Shown: piece by piece, positions 1-7,567 of the stretch
Position numbering within the stretch: the first letter of the stretch is position 1
Layout: every line of letters begins with the position of its first letter
Assembly (NCBI GenBank): GCA_025362705.1
Contig: JANYFH010000131.1
Location: 1-13,691, forward strand
Source of the DNA: Betaproteobacteria bacterium
Lineage (GTDB): Bacteria; Pseudomonadota; Gammaproteobacteria; Burkholderiales; Usitatibacteraceae
Length of the DNA stretch: 13,691 bases
Direction of reading: 5' to 3'
The notes under the pieces: model-generated
What the model was told of the DNA's origin: nothing
The model's input: only the letters and a program-made list of their open reading frames with translations
Databases searched by the model: none
Translations under genes and position numbers: made by a program

Positions 1-588
1 GTCGTGGAGTACCAGTCGATATGCAGCCTCATCGGCCAACACGTTTTGCGAAAATTGCGTGGTCAACTCGGCCAGCTTTTCGGTAATTTTTCCGTAACGT
101 GCTTGCGCATTGGCGTCAAGCCTGGCGCCGGCTCGCACAAAATCCAGATGCACGCGTTCAAGCAAACGAATCTGCTCCATGCTCAGGCCGAGCGATGCGC
201 GCTGGTTATAAACCGCATCGACGCGCTTGAACAGCCCGGCGTGCATGTAGATCGCATTGGTGTGGGCGGCCATCGGTGCCGCCATTTCGCGTTCCACAGC
301 TTGCAATGCGGGCGAGGTTTCCGAGGCGGTGAGGTTATAAAACATCTGCTCGATACGCGACAGCAGGCGGCCACTTTTGTCGAATGCGGCGAGCGTATTT
401 TCGAAAGTTGGTTGGGCGGCGTTGGCCGCGATGGCGTCCAGTTCAACACGATGCGTTTTCAGCGCGACGGTGAACGCTGGCGCGAAGTGTTCAGGCGTTG
501 TTTCAGCAAACGGCGGCAGGCCAAGTGGACTAAGCCAGGTTTCAAGCAGGGGGTTGGCGAGGAGTTTTGCGTCGGTGGGTGCGTTCAT
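1..588 (-). CDS. dcp: M3-family zinc metallopeptidase, dipeptidyl carboxypeptidase (Dcp)-like, N-terminal part
   Basis: The gene runs off the left edge, so only the first 196 codons are visible. Read from the ATG at 588-586, the protein opens MNAPTDAKLLANPLLETW and contains a stretch (LFKRVDAVYNQRASLGLS, then EQIRLLERVHLDFVRAGARL) that aligns very closely with remembered E. coli Dcp and less closely with oligopeptidase A (PrlC). Family knowledge: Dcp removes C-terminal dipeptides from peptides in the cytoplasm or periplasm, using zinc held by an HExxH motif. That motif lies in the missing C-terminal half and cannot be checked. No signal peptide is visible. An in-frame stop lies just upstream of the ATG, so this is the only sensible start, although its Shine-Dalgarno is weak. 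The gene lies 153 bp downstream of the pabB/pabC fusion on the same strand, with a hairpin between them. The Dcp subfamily is likely; PrlC-type is the alternative. Confidence 0.82.
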   Translation of the reverse strand, partial: MNAPTDAKLLANPLLETWLSPLGLPPFAETTPEHFAPAFTVALKTHRVELDAIAANAAQPTFENTLAAFDKSGRLLSRIEQMFYNLTASETSPALQAVEREMAAPMAAHTNAIYMHAGLFKRVDAVYNQRASLGLSMEQIRLLERVHLDFVRAGARLDANAQARYGKITEKLAELTTQFSQNVLADEAAYRLVLHD

Positions 589-661
589 CTGGGACTCAAA
601 TCAAATGTGTTTGAGCATTTTACATCTGCGGGGCAATTTGTTCGGAAAAACCACAGGAAAA

Positions 662-717
662 CCAGTACTGGCGCGGTATTCAGGGCATAAGTCTGCCAGA
701 AGGCCCTCCGGTACTGG
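662..717 (-). terminator. Hairpin after the pabB/pabC fusion, possible terminator
   Basis: Two nested inverted repeats: CCAGTAC (662-668) pairs with GTACTGG (711-717), and AGGGC (682-686) pairs with GCCCT (703-707) inside it. On the minus strand the structure is followed by TTTTCC. It begins about 25 bp after the stop of the pabB/pabC fusion, so it could end that transcript. The loops are large and the U-tract is short, so efficiency is doubtful. CCAGTACTGG at 662-671 is itself a perfect 10-bp palindrome. Confidence 0.35.
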
Positions 718-741
718 AGTTTAGTGACTATGCCGATGGTA

Positions 742-2565
742 CTACACCGCAATCGAATTGAGGATTTCCACCGGCAGCCACCCGCGCACGCTGTTGATGA
801 ACCAAATCGCTTCCGCACGTGCGAGGTCTTCTTTGTGAATGATAGCTTCGCGGATTACATATTTTTCCAACAATTCCGCGCGCAATACGCCGGCGAGTAA
901 TCCGCAATCCAGCGCCGGTGTCAGCAGTTTGCCATCCAGCCAGATCACGACATTGCCGCGTGTAAATTCGGTTACCTCGAAGCGTTCATTCCAGAGCAGG
1001 ATGTCGAAGGAATTTTCTGACGAAGCGATGTGCACGTCGTATGCTGATCGAGCCGTCGTTTTGTAGCGCAAAAATTCGTGGCGCGAATCGACCGCATGCA
1101 ATGCTAGAGCGATGGTGACTCTCTCTGCGCCAACGCTTCCCGCAAGCCAGTTTGTGGGTGCGGATTGAAGTGCGGTGCACGTGATCGTGATTTCTCCCGA
1201 AGGCGATACCAGCAGCCGCACGCGACGCAATTGGTGCGGATAAGTCGCCGCATGGGCTGCAAATGCCGCGCGAATGGCGGGCATATCGGCCAAATGTCCA
1301 AACCGTTTCGCAGCATGCAGCAACCGCGACAAATGCCGGTCGAGAAACGCGTAATGGCCTTCCTGAAGCAACAGCGTTTCGAGCAGGTCAAAGTGGCCGG
1401 CACCCACGCCCAAAAAGCGCGCCTTGGTCAGGGCCTCGGCGTGCTCCTCGCCTGCTGTTGAATCCCAGGTGATGCCGCCGCCTACACCACATTGCGCCAT
1501 GCCGCTCTCGCTGTCGATGGTGACAGTTCTGATGGGCACATTGAATACGGCACGCTGATCCGGTGTGAGGTAGCCGATAGCACCGCAATAAATTCCGCGT
1601 GGCGAATCTTCCAGCGACGTAATGATTTCGGTAGTCTTTATCTTTGGCGCGCCGGTAATGGAACCACACGGGAAAAGTGCGCAAAAGATGTCTTCGAGCG
1701 TGATGCCTTCGCGCGTCGTTGCGGTAACGGTTGAGGTCATATGGTGCACGGTCGGATACGTTTCCAGTGAAAACAGATTTGGTACGGCCAGTGAGCCCGT
1801 CACCGCAACACGCGAAATATCGTTTCGCAAAAGGTCAACGATCATCAAATTTTCAGCACGATTTTTTTCTGAATTCACGAGAGCGTGGGCTTCAGCCTCA
1901 TCGCTGGCTTGCCATCCAGGGCTTGCCGATTCCGATGCTGGCAACGCGGCGCGGCTCAGCGTGCCCTTCATCGGACGCGCCATGATTTGTGTGCCGTCCC
2001 AGGCGAAAAACAATTCGGGAGAGAGCGAGAGGATCTGGTTTTCGCCAATATCCAGATACGCATTGAAACGCCCGTGCGATTGGGCTGCGAGTGCTTCGTA
2101 CCATGCTCGTGGTTCGCCGCTGACAGAAGTATTCAAACGTAACGTGTAATTCACCTGATAGGTGTCGCCACGCGCAATTGCTTCGCGAATGGCGACGATG
2201 TTTGCGTCGTAAGTAGTGCGATCCGTATCCGGTAACCACCCACTGACGGCAGCGTGTTGCTTTGCCACGCGTGGCAAGGCGGTCGGTGCACGAAACAGAC
2301 CGAACCAGAGCAAGGGCAACGGGCCCGACGGATGGGCGTGAAGCGCGGCGTCGAACGCGGGTGCGGCCTCATAACAAATCATGCCGGCAGCGTAAAAACC
2401 GTTACGCGTTGCTTCCTGTATTTCACGCAGCGCTGGTCGTACGTCCGCAAGTGAACGGGCTTTGATCACCCGCGCAGGCTGCGTGAACGCCAGCCGCCGT
2501 GTGCCGGATCCAGGCAGCAATGGATCGGCGAAATCGAAAATCAGTATGGGGGATTTTTCATGCAT
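742..2565 (-). CDS. pabB: Fused aminodeoxychorismate synthase component I / aminodeoxychorismate lyase (PabB-PabC)
   Basis: The 607-residue protein joins both late steps to p-aminobenzoate, a folate precursor. Residues about 110-388 are the chorismate-binding domain: RGDTYQVNYT (132-141), SPELFF (182-187), PMKGT (198-202), EKNRAENLMIVDLLRND (233-249), GSITGAPK (301-308) and GVGGGITWDS (360-369). The Lys of PMKGT (K200) marks aminodeoxychorismate synthase; anthranilate synthase has Ala there. Residues about 392-607 are a class IV PLP aminotransferase fold: LLETLLLQEGHYAFLDRHLSRL (392-413), K502 in RYKTTARSAYD as the likely PLP lysine, TEFTRGNVV (532-540) and GLLAGVLR (555-562). The enzyme should be cytosolic and use ammonia from a PabA glutaminase, which is not in this window. 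The length is normal for the fused form. The start MHEKSP lacks a strong Shine-Dalgarno. The gene is co-directional with the upstream TonB receptor but separated from it by a 46-nt hairpin, so it may have its own promoter. Confidence 0.93.
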   Translation of the reverse strand: MHEKSPILIFDFADPLLPGSGTRRLAFTQPARVIKARSLADVRPALREIQEATRNGFYAAGMICYEAAPAFDAALHAHPSGPLPLLWFGLFRAPTALPRVAKQHAAVSGWLPDTDRTTYDANIVAIREAIARGDTYQVNYTLRLNTSVSGEPRAWYEALAAQSHGRFNAYLDIGENQILSLSPELFFAWDGTQIMARPMKGTLSRAALPASESASPGWQASDEAEAHALVNSEKNRAENLMIVDLLRNDISRVAVTGSLAVPNLFSLETYPTVHHMTSTVTATTREGITLEDIFCALFPCGSITGAPKIKTTEIITSLEDSPRGIYCGAIGYLTPDQRAVFNVPIRTVTIDSESGMAQCGVGGGITWDSTAGEEHAEALTKARFLGVGAGHFDLLETLLLQEGHYAFLDRHLSRLLHAAKRFGHLADMPAIRAAFAAHAATYPHQLRRVRLLVSPSGEITITCTALQSAPTNWLAGSVGAERVTIALALHAVDSRHEFLRYKTTARSAYDVHIASSENSFDILLWNERFEVTEFTRGNVVIWLDGKLLTPALDCGLLAGVLRAELLEKYVIREAIIHKEDLARAEAIWFINSVRGWLPVEILNSIAV

Positions 2566-2611
2566 GCAGGACTAACGTCAACACAGACCCCGCGTTATGC
2601 CAATGCCACGT

Positions 2612-2657
2612 GCGTGGTGCCTACCCTGCGGTCAGACAAGCAGGGAACGCACCACGC
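2612..2657. repeat. 46-nt intergenic imperfect palindrome (REP-like or processing hairpin)
   Basis: GCGTGGTGC (2612-2620) pairs perfectly with GCACCACGC (2649-2657). After a 3/3 internal loop, CCCTGC (2624-2629) pairs with GCAGGG (2640-2645), leaving a 10-nt loop. It occupies much of the 108-bp gap between the TonB-receptor stop and the pabB/pabC start. Neither side has a U-tract, so it is not a classical intrinsic terminator. It may be a REP-like repeat, an mRNA 3'-end stabiliser or a weak terminator. Only one copy was seen in this window. Confidence 0.6.
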
Positions 2658-2673
2658 CCGCGAAAATTTCAAC

Positions 2674-4983
2674 TCAGAACTGGGCTTTGAACTGCGCGCC
2701 CCAGATGCGTGGCTCGTTGATGAAGCCTGTGAGGTTATTGAAATCAATGCCGCCCGTCACGCGGATTTTGTTGGTGATATTGCGGCCATATAGCGCGACT
2801 TCGTATTTGCCGTTGCCCCAGATATAGCCGAGGCGCGCGCCACCTTCGGTAAGCGACTTGCCGGTGAACTCAACCGATTCGTACAGGAAAAAATTCACCT
2901 TGCTGCGGTAGACCCAATCGGTATACGCGTACCACTCGCCGTCACTGGTGGGGATGCTGTATCGCAGCGTGAAGTTCGCGGTCTGCTTGGGTGCCTGCGG
3001 CAGCGGATTGCCGTCGATCAACGCCAGTCCACCTGCGGTAAGCGGGTTGGTGACTTTGCATGCCGCACAAACAGCGACTGCTAGAGTGGGATCCTTGATC
3101 TTGGTATCGTTATAACTTGCACCAATGCTTGCCAAGAGGTTGTTGGTGAGATACGCCTGCAAATCCATCTCGAAGCCCTGACCCTCGGTCTTCTTGGCAT
3201 TGAGGAGTATGTTGGCGTTGGCAGCACCGCCGACCGCCGTCAGTTGCTGATCCTTGATTTCGTATTTGAACGCGCCGAAGCTCAAACGCGCCTTGCGATC
3301 GAGCAGGTCTGCTTTGATGCCGGCTTCGAAAGCGGTACTTGTTTCCGGCTTGGCGATCGACTGGTTGTTGAACGCGCCCGCACCCTGCACGCTGGCGGCG
3401 CGAAAGCCGTTGGCGATACGCGCGTACAGCTTGGTATCGCGATCAAGTGCATAAGTGCCGCTGAAGTCCCAACTTACCTTGTTGTCGCTGGGCGAAGCAC
3501 TCAGGGGACCAGACGCGCCGAGTTGTGCCAGTGTGCAATGGCTTGACAGCACACAAGGTACGAAGTCGCTGTTGCTGTAATCCTCAACGTTAAATTTTTT
3601 CTTGTCGCGGGTATAGCGCAGGCCGCCGCGCAGGTTCAGTTCCGGGGTGGCCGCGTAGTCAAGTGCCGTAAAGATGGCGGAGGCGTCGTTCTTCTGGCGC
3701 ACGCGTTCATAACCGTTTTGCGCGCCCTTCGAAGGGGAATCATAGCTGAAGCTTTCGACGGTGTAGTCTTCGTTGAAATAATAAAGTCCGCCTTGCCACT
3801 TCAATGGTCCCTTTTGGTTAGACTCGAGCCGCAGTTCCTGGGTGAATTGTGAATGCTTGGGAATACCGTCAGCGCTTTCGGATGAAAACGGTATAAATCC
3901 CGGCCCCGAGGGAGGCGCGAATTGATTGCCGAACCCACCATCAATGTCGCCGCGATTAAAGGTGTCCAGCGATTCGTAGCCGGTGATCGAGTGCAGCGTA
4001 AAGTCGTTCAGCGCCCACCTCAGGCGGATACTGCCGCCGTCGGTTTTCAGCCGCGATTCGTTTTTGCCGTCGAAGGAAACTTTCTTCAGATCGAAGCCAT
4101 CGACGAGATCATTGGTACCCGGCTTGATGATGTTGGCGCGAAACAGACGCGCGCTGCCTTTGAGGTCGCGCGCATGGATGTTGAACAAGGCACTGAAATC
4201 CTTGCCCGGTTCGTACAAGAACTGCAAACGCGCCGCATTATCGTTGTAACCTTCAAAGTCTTGCGTCGGTCCAGCGACGGTGTTATGCACCCAGTCATCG
4301 CGGTGCTGCGCTTGGACCGAGAAGCGCATGGCCCAGTCTTTGTTCATCGGTACGTTTACCGCACCCTCGAGCGCAGTAGTCCGGTAGGTGGCGGCGGAGA
4401 GGTTAATGTAGGCTTCCTGTTGCTGCCTTGGCTTTACCGAATCAAACTTGACGACACCCGCTGGCGAATTGCGGCCGAAGAGCGTGCCTTGCGGCCCACG
4501 TAAAACTTCGATCTGATCGAGATCGAACATCGGGAAACCCTTGAGGATCGCGTTCTCCTGTACTACATCGTCGTACACCAGTGAAACCGGTTGCGAAGCG
4601 TTGAGGCGGAAATCGGTGTTGCCATAGCCGCGCAGGTAAAAGCGCGGGAACGCACGGCCGAAGGAAGATTCGATGTTCAGGCTGGGTACACGCCCGGAAA
4701 GAGCGCGCACATCCTGTCCGCTCGAATTGATCACGTCGAGCTTTTCACCGCTCAGGGTCGAAATCGAATTCGGCACGTCGTTGATATTTTCCGAACGACG
4801 CTCGGCCGTAACAGTCACGGTTTCAAGTTTTCCTTCAACCTTGCCGGAAGTTCTGGTGTCAGCGAGCGCAGTTTGCGCAAATGCCGAGGGCATGGACATC
4901 GCTGCGGCGACAGTCAAACCATAAGCCAAACCCTGGGCAAGGGAGCGGGGTGTGCAGGCCATTGCAAGGACGCGTTTTTTCAT
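2674..4983 (-). CDS. TonB-dependent outer-membrane receptor, substrate unknown
   Basis: A 769-residue receptor. Residues 1-36 form a signal peptide ending in AFA before QTAL. A TonB-box-like LETVTVTA lies at 53-60, followed by the plug domain with the typical PRFYLRGYGN (112-121) and VLRGPQGTLFGRNSPAG (160-176) motifs. The rest reads as a beta-barrel with alternating aromatic strands and ends in a C-terminal Phe (AQFKAQF), the outer-membrane assembly signal. It lacks the extra N-terminal STN signalling domain. Such receptors import siderophores, cobalamin, sugars or other compounds with energy from TonB/ExbB/ExbD; nothing in the sequence names the ligand. Two cysteine pairs (C477/C483 and C639/C642) fall in probable loops. 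The start is supported by AGGAG (4991-4995) 7 nt before the ATG. The gene is divergent from the exonuclease fusion across a 168-bp region in which I saw no convincing Fur box or promoter. Confidence 0.95.
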   Translation of the reverse strand: MKKRVLAMACTPRSLAQGLAYGLTVAAAMSMPSAFAQTALADTRTSGKVEGKLETVTVTAERRSENINDVPNSISTLSGEKLDVINSSGQDVRALSGRVPSLNIESSFGRAFPRFYLRGYGNTDFRLNASQPVSLVYDDVVQENAILKGFPMFDLDQIEVLRGPQGTLFGRNSPAGVVKFDSVKPRQQQEAYINLSAATYRTTALEGAVNVPMNKDWAMRFSVQAQHRDDWVHNTVAGPTQDFEGYNDNAARLQFLYEPGKDFSALFNIHARDLKGSARLFRANIIKPGTNDLVDGFDLKKVSFDGKNESRLKTDGGSIRLRWALNDFTLHSITGYESLDTFNRGDIDGGFGNQFAPPSGPGFIPFSSESADGIPKHSQFTQELRLESNQKGPLKWQGGLYYFNEDYTVESFSYDSPSKGAQNGYERVRQKNDASAIFTALDYAATPELNLRGGLRYTRDKKKFNVEDYSNSDFVPCVLSSHCTLAQLGASGPLSASPSDNKVSWDFSGTYALDRDTKLYARIANGFRAASVQGAGAFNNQSIAKPETSTAFEAGIKADLLDRKARLSFGAFKYEIKDQQLTAVGGAANANILLNAKKTEGQGFEMDLQAYLTNNLLASIGASYNDTKIKDPTLAVAVCAACKVTNPLTAGGLALIDGNPLPQAPKQTANFTLRYSIPTSDGEWYAYTDWVYRSKVNFFLYESVEFTGKSLTEGGARLGYIWGNGKYEVALYGRNITNKIRVTGGIDFNNLTGFINEPRIWGAQFKAQF

Positions 4984-5151
4984 GGGGGAACTCCTGAGTA
5001 AAAATGCCGGATGGAAAAATGAGCGATAAAAGAGCGGTGACTTAAGTTAACAAAAAATGCAGATGACAGCAAACACAACACAAGATTTCTGACGTGCGTG
5101 TTGCGTAGCCGATACACCGAAAATTATTTTATTGCAGGCTAGAATCTCGCC

Positions 5152-6606
5152 ATGCTTCCCGCAAAATTTGCCATCGTCGATCTGGAAACCACCGGCATCA
5201 CTGCGACCGGTGATCGCATCACTGAAATTGGCATCGTACTGGTCGAAAATGGTGCAATTACTGAAGAGTGGCAGAGCCTCGTGAATCCTGAGTGCACTAT
5301 TCCGGTGGAAATTCAGGCACTAACCGGCATCACCGACAAGATGGTGGCCAATGCGCCCACGTTTGCCAAACTAGCGCGAGAAATATTGATGCGCCTCGAA
5401 GGCCGGCTGTTCGTCGCACATAACGCGCGTTTCGATTATGGCTTTATCAAGAACGCATTTCGACGCCTCGATACACCGTTTACTGCCGAGGTACTTTGCA
5501 CGGTGCGCCTTTCGCGCAGGCTTTATCCGCACTATTCGCAGCACAATCTGGATGCGTTGATCGTGCGTCACAAGCTCAATGCGGATGATCGTCACCGTGC
5601 GCTGGGTGATGCGCGCATTACGTGGGCACTGCTCGATGCAATGTGTCGCGGCAATCCGCCTGATGCAGTAGACAGCGCCGTCAAGGCGCTTCTCAAAATG
5701 CCGAGTTTGCCACCACAACTTTCGCCTGGTGCGCTCGATGATCTTCCTGAAGGTCCTGGCGTTTACCTGTTCTATGGCGTCAACGCATTGCCGATTTATG
5801 TTGGCAAGAGTGTAAATCTGCGCGACCGCGTGCGTTCGCATTTTTCCAGTGATTACAGAAGTGCAAACGATCAACGCCTCTCAACCGAAATTACGCGGAT
5901 AGAGGTTGAAGAAACAGCCGGGGAGCTCGGTGCCTTGCTGCGTGAAGCACAATTGGTGAAATCAGCGCTGCCGCTTAGAAACCATCGGCTGCGCAAGAAT
6001 CGCCAGATCGTATTTATTCGCCTCACTGATTTCACCATGCCGCCGGAAATGGTGCCTTTCGCGGAATTCGACCCCGGCGAAACGCAAGGATTATATGGAC
6101 CGTTTCCCGCCAAACCCCGTGCCAAAGCACTGCTACAGAGCCTTGCTGCTGATTACGGACTGTGCTGGAAAGCGCTGGGCGTGCAACAGAGTGAAGGTGC
6201 ATGTTTTGCGCGCCAGCTTCATCGCTGTCGCGGTGCCTGTGTCGGTGAAGAGAGCATGGTTCAACACAATCTGCGCCTGCTCGACGCGTTAAGCGAACAT
6301 CGCTTTCCAGCGTGGCCGTGGGATGCGCCGATTGCGATCAAGGAAACGCATCCTGATCATGGCTGGGAACGTCTCTATCTCGTCAATCGTTGGTGTCACC
6401 TTGGCACTGCAGCAGACGAGGATGGACTCTGGTCACTGCTTGAATCGAAGTCCGTAGGCGAAGTTGAATTTGACCCGGATGTTTATAAGCTGCTGCGAAA
6501 ACACTTGTCGCGAATAAATAAGACGGATGTGAAGGTGCTCGAGCCGATAACTGCTAAATTCCGTTATTCCAGCCTACGCGGGAGTGACGAATCCAATGTT
6601 GGTTAA
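5152..6606 (+). CDS. DEDDh 3'-5' exonuclease fused to UvrC/Cho-like GIY-YIG nuclease
   Basis: A 484-residue two-nuclease protein. Residues 1-165 are a DnaQ-like exonuclease with the complete DEDDh set: D10 and E12 (VDLETTG), D95 (HNARFDYGF), H148 and D153 (HRALGDAR). Residues about 196-285 are a GIY-YIG domain like the N-terminus of UvrC and Cho: LPEGPGVYLFY (198-208), PIYVGKS (214-220), R224 and the ALLREAQLVK helix (261-270). After a UvrC-like segment (YGPFPAKPRAKALLQSL, 315-331) come C338, C351, C359 and C363, spaced C-x12-C-x7-C-x3-C, almost the iron-sulfur spacing of UvrC. The UvrB-binding, RNase H-like and helix-hairpin-helix parts of UvrC are absent. Similar fusions are known in several bacteria and are often misnamed DNA polymerase III epsilon. 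A DNA-repair role is inferred: nicking by one domain and trimming by the other. There is no obvious LexA box or strong Shine-Dalgarno. A TAGAAT (5140-5145) just before the ATG could be a -10 box for a near-leaderless mRNA. Confidence 0.92.
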   Translation: MLPAKFAIVDLETTGITATGDRITEIGIVLVENGAITEEWQSLVNPECTIPVEIQALTGITDKMVANAPTFAKLAREILMRLEGRLFVAHNARFDYGFIKNAFRRLDTPFTAEVLCTVRLSRRLYPHYSQHNLDALIVRHKLNADDRHRALGDARITWALLDAMCRGNPPDAVDSAVKALLKMPSLPPQLSPGALDDLPEGPGVYLFYGVNALPIYVGKSVNLRDRVRSHFSSDYRSANDQRLSTEITRIEVEETAGELGALLREAQLVKSALPLRNHRLRKNRQIVFIRLTDFTMPPEMVPFAEFDPGETQGLYGPFPAKPRAKALLQSLAADYGLCWKALGVQQSEGACFARQLHRCRGACVGEESMVQHNLRLLDALSEHRFPAWPWDAPIAIKETHPDHGWERLYLVNRWCHLGTAADEDGLWSLLESKSVGEVEFDPDVYKLLRKHLSRINKTDVKVLEPITAKFRYSSLRGSDESNVG

Positions 6607-7397
6607 ATAATCTTTACGCTCAGGTTTGGCAATTTATCGATGTGGCACTCGATCACATCCCCCTTTACCACCGGACCTACATTTTCCGGCGTACCCGAGT
6701 AAATGATGTCGCCCGCCATCAGCTCAAAGGCTTCCGAAAGCTGGCTGATTTGCTCGGCAACATTCCAGATCATCTGATTCAGGTTGGCCTCCTGCTTGAT
6801 GGTGCCGTTCACTTTGAGCCATATCGCACCGTCCTTGATATGGCCAAGCTGGCTCGCTGGATGCAGCGGTCCGATCGGCGCAGAGCGGTCAAAACTCTTA
6901 CCGATTTCCCAGGGCTTTTTTTGGTCACCCATGCCACGCTGCAAATCGCGTCGTGTCATGTCCAGACCCAGCGCGTAGCCATATACGCACTCCAGCGCTT
7001 TATCGATGGGTATGCCGCGTCCGCCCTTGCTTAGCGCGGCCACCAGCTCGACTTCGTAATGATAATTTTTGGTCAGCGTGGGGTAGGGATGGTCGGTCAC
7101 GCTACCGGGTGCCACGAATTGAATGGCGTCAGTGGGTTTCTGGAAAAAGAACGGCGGTTCGCGCGTTGGGTCCGAACCCATTTCGCGCGCATGTGCGGCG
7201 TAGTTGCGACCGATACAGTAAATACGACGTACCGGAAACTGCGCATCGCTACCGACAACGGGAATCGTGGCGTGTGCCAACGGGAAAAGTGTTTTCATGT
7301 CGCTGTTTGCTCCTCCTGGAAGGGCGCATCCTGCTAACGCACCGAATGCAGCAGCAGCGCCGGTTTTCATTGCTTCGCGACGCTTATTTTCGCTCAT
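6603..7397 (-). CDS. FAH-family hydrolase (fumarylpyruvate hydrolase/acylpyruvase-like) with Tat-lipoprotein signal
   Basis: The 264-residue protein starts MSENKRREAMKTG at 7397, chosen because GAGGAG sits 6 nt upstream; an ATG 11 codons earlier lacks such support. Residues 58-264 match the fumarylpyruvate hydrolase/YcgM acylpyruvase branch: GRNYAAHAREMG (63-74), PPFFFQKP (81-88), YHYEVEL with metal ligands E115 and E117, GLDMTRRDLQ with D146, GKSFD (166-170) and GTPENVGP (235-242). Family members split fumarylpyruvate or acylpyruvates in the cytosol, for example in gentisate breakdown; no other gentisate gene is nearby. Unusually, residues 1-24 look like a twin-arginine lipoprotein signal: R6-R7, a hydrophobic Ala-rich stretch and the lipobox LAGC with C24. 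Residue +2 is Ala, predicting the outer membrane. An internal ATG (M34) preceded by AGGAGGA could yield the normal cytosolic form. The stop codon overlaps that of the convergent exonuclease gene. Confidence 0.88.
   Translation of the reverse strand: MSENKRREAMKTGAAAAFGALAGCALPGGANSDMKTLFPLAHATIPVVGSDAQFPVRRIYCIGRNYAAHAREMGSDPTREPPFFFQKPTDAIQFVAPGSVTDHPYPTLTKNYHYEVELVAALSKGGRGIPIDKALECVYGYALGLDMTRRDLQRGMGDQKKPWEIGKSFDRSAPIGPLHPASQLGHIKDGAIWLKVNGTIKQEANLNQMIWNVAEQISQLSEAFELMAGDIIYSGTPENVGPVVKGDVIECHIDKLPNLSVKII
7311..7317 (-). promoter_or_regulatory. Internal Shine-Dalgarno inside the FAH gene
   Basis: On the minus strand this reads AGGAGGA, about 11-12 nt before the in-frame ATG at 7298-7296 (residue M34 of the FAH protein). 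The match to the ribosome anti-SD is strong but the spacing is longer than optimal. It also encodes the Gly-Gly after the lipobox, so it may be fortuitous. Confidence 0.35.
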
Positions 7398-7403
7398 GCA
7401 AGG

Positions 7404-7409
7404 CTCCTC
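7404..7409 (-). promoter_or_regulatory. Shine-Dalgarno deciding the FAH gene start
   Basis: On the minus strand this reads GAGGAG, 6 nt before the ATG at 7397-7395. It favours the MSENKRR start, which places the twin-arginine pair at residues 6-7 as expected for a signal peptide, over the longer reading beginning at 7430. Confidence 0.75.
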
Positions 7410-7442
7410 GTCAGATATTTTGGTGTTCAAGTTTATGCTTTT

Positions 7443-7471
7443 CTTCTACGTGGTTTCTTGAGGACGGTCAA
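7443..7471 (-). promoter_or_regulatory. Candidate sigma-70 promoter of the FAH gene
   Basis: On the minus strand TTGACC (7471-7466) lies exactly 17 nt before TAGAAG (7448-7443), giving 5/6 and 4/6 matches to the consensus. A start near 7436 would leave a leader of about 38 nt before the ATG at 7397. This is by eye only. Confidence 0.4.
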
Positions 7472-7506
7472 AAACGGCAAGTCGGCAGGTAATGATCCGA
7501 ACCCGT

Positions 7507-7534
7507 TTGCTATATTTTCATATAAACGCATAAT
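7507..7534 (+). promoter_or_regulatory. Candidate sigma-70 promoter of the NTF2-like lipoprotein gene
   Basis: TTGCTA (7507-7512) and CATAAT (7529-7534) are separated by 16 nt in an AT-rich stretch. They match the consensus at 4/6 and 5/6 positions. The predicted transcription start would be about 27 nt before the ATG at 7568. It sits back-to-back with the candidate FAH promoter. By eye only. Confidence 0.4.
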
Positions 7535-7567
7535 CCGTTAGTAAAAACATCAGGAAGAAAAGTTGAA

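Noticed and set aside
4..690. 228-codon open frame on the plus strand at the left edge
   Set aside because: It lies antisense to the M3 peptidase reading frame, has an Arg/Cys/His-rich composition typical of a shadow frame, and matches no family I know.
3922..4503. 193-codon plus-strand ORF inside the TonB-receptor gene
   Set aside because: Antisense to a clearly coding receptor frame; no domain is visible, so it is a shadow of the opposite strand.
5084..5151. LexA/SOS operator before the exonuclease fusion
   Set aside because: No CTGT-N8-ACAG-like site was found in the upstream region, so SOS control is not supported.
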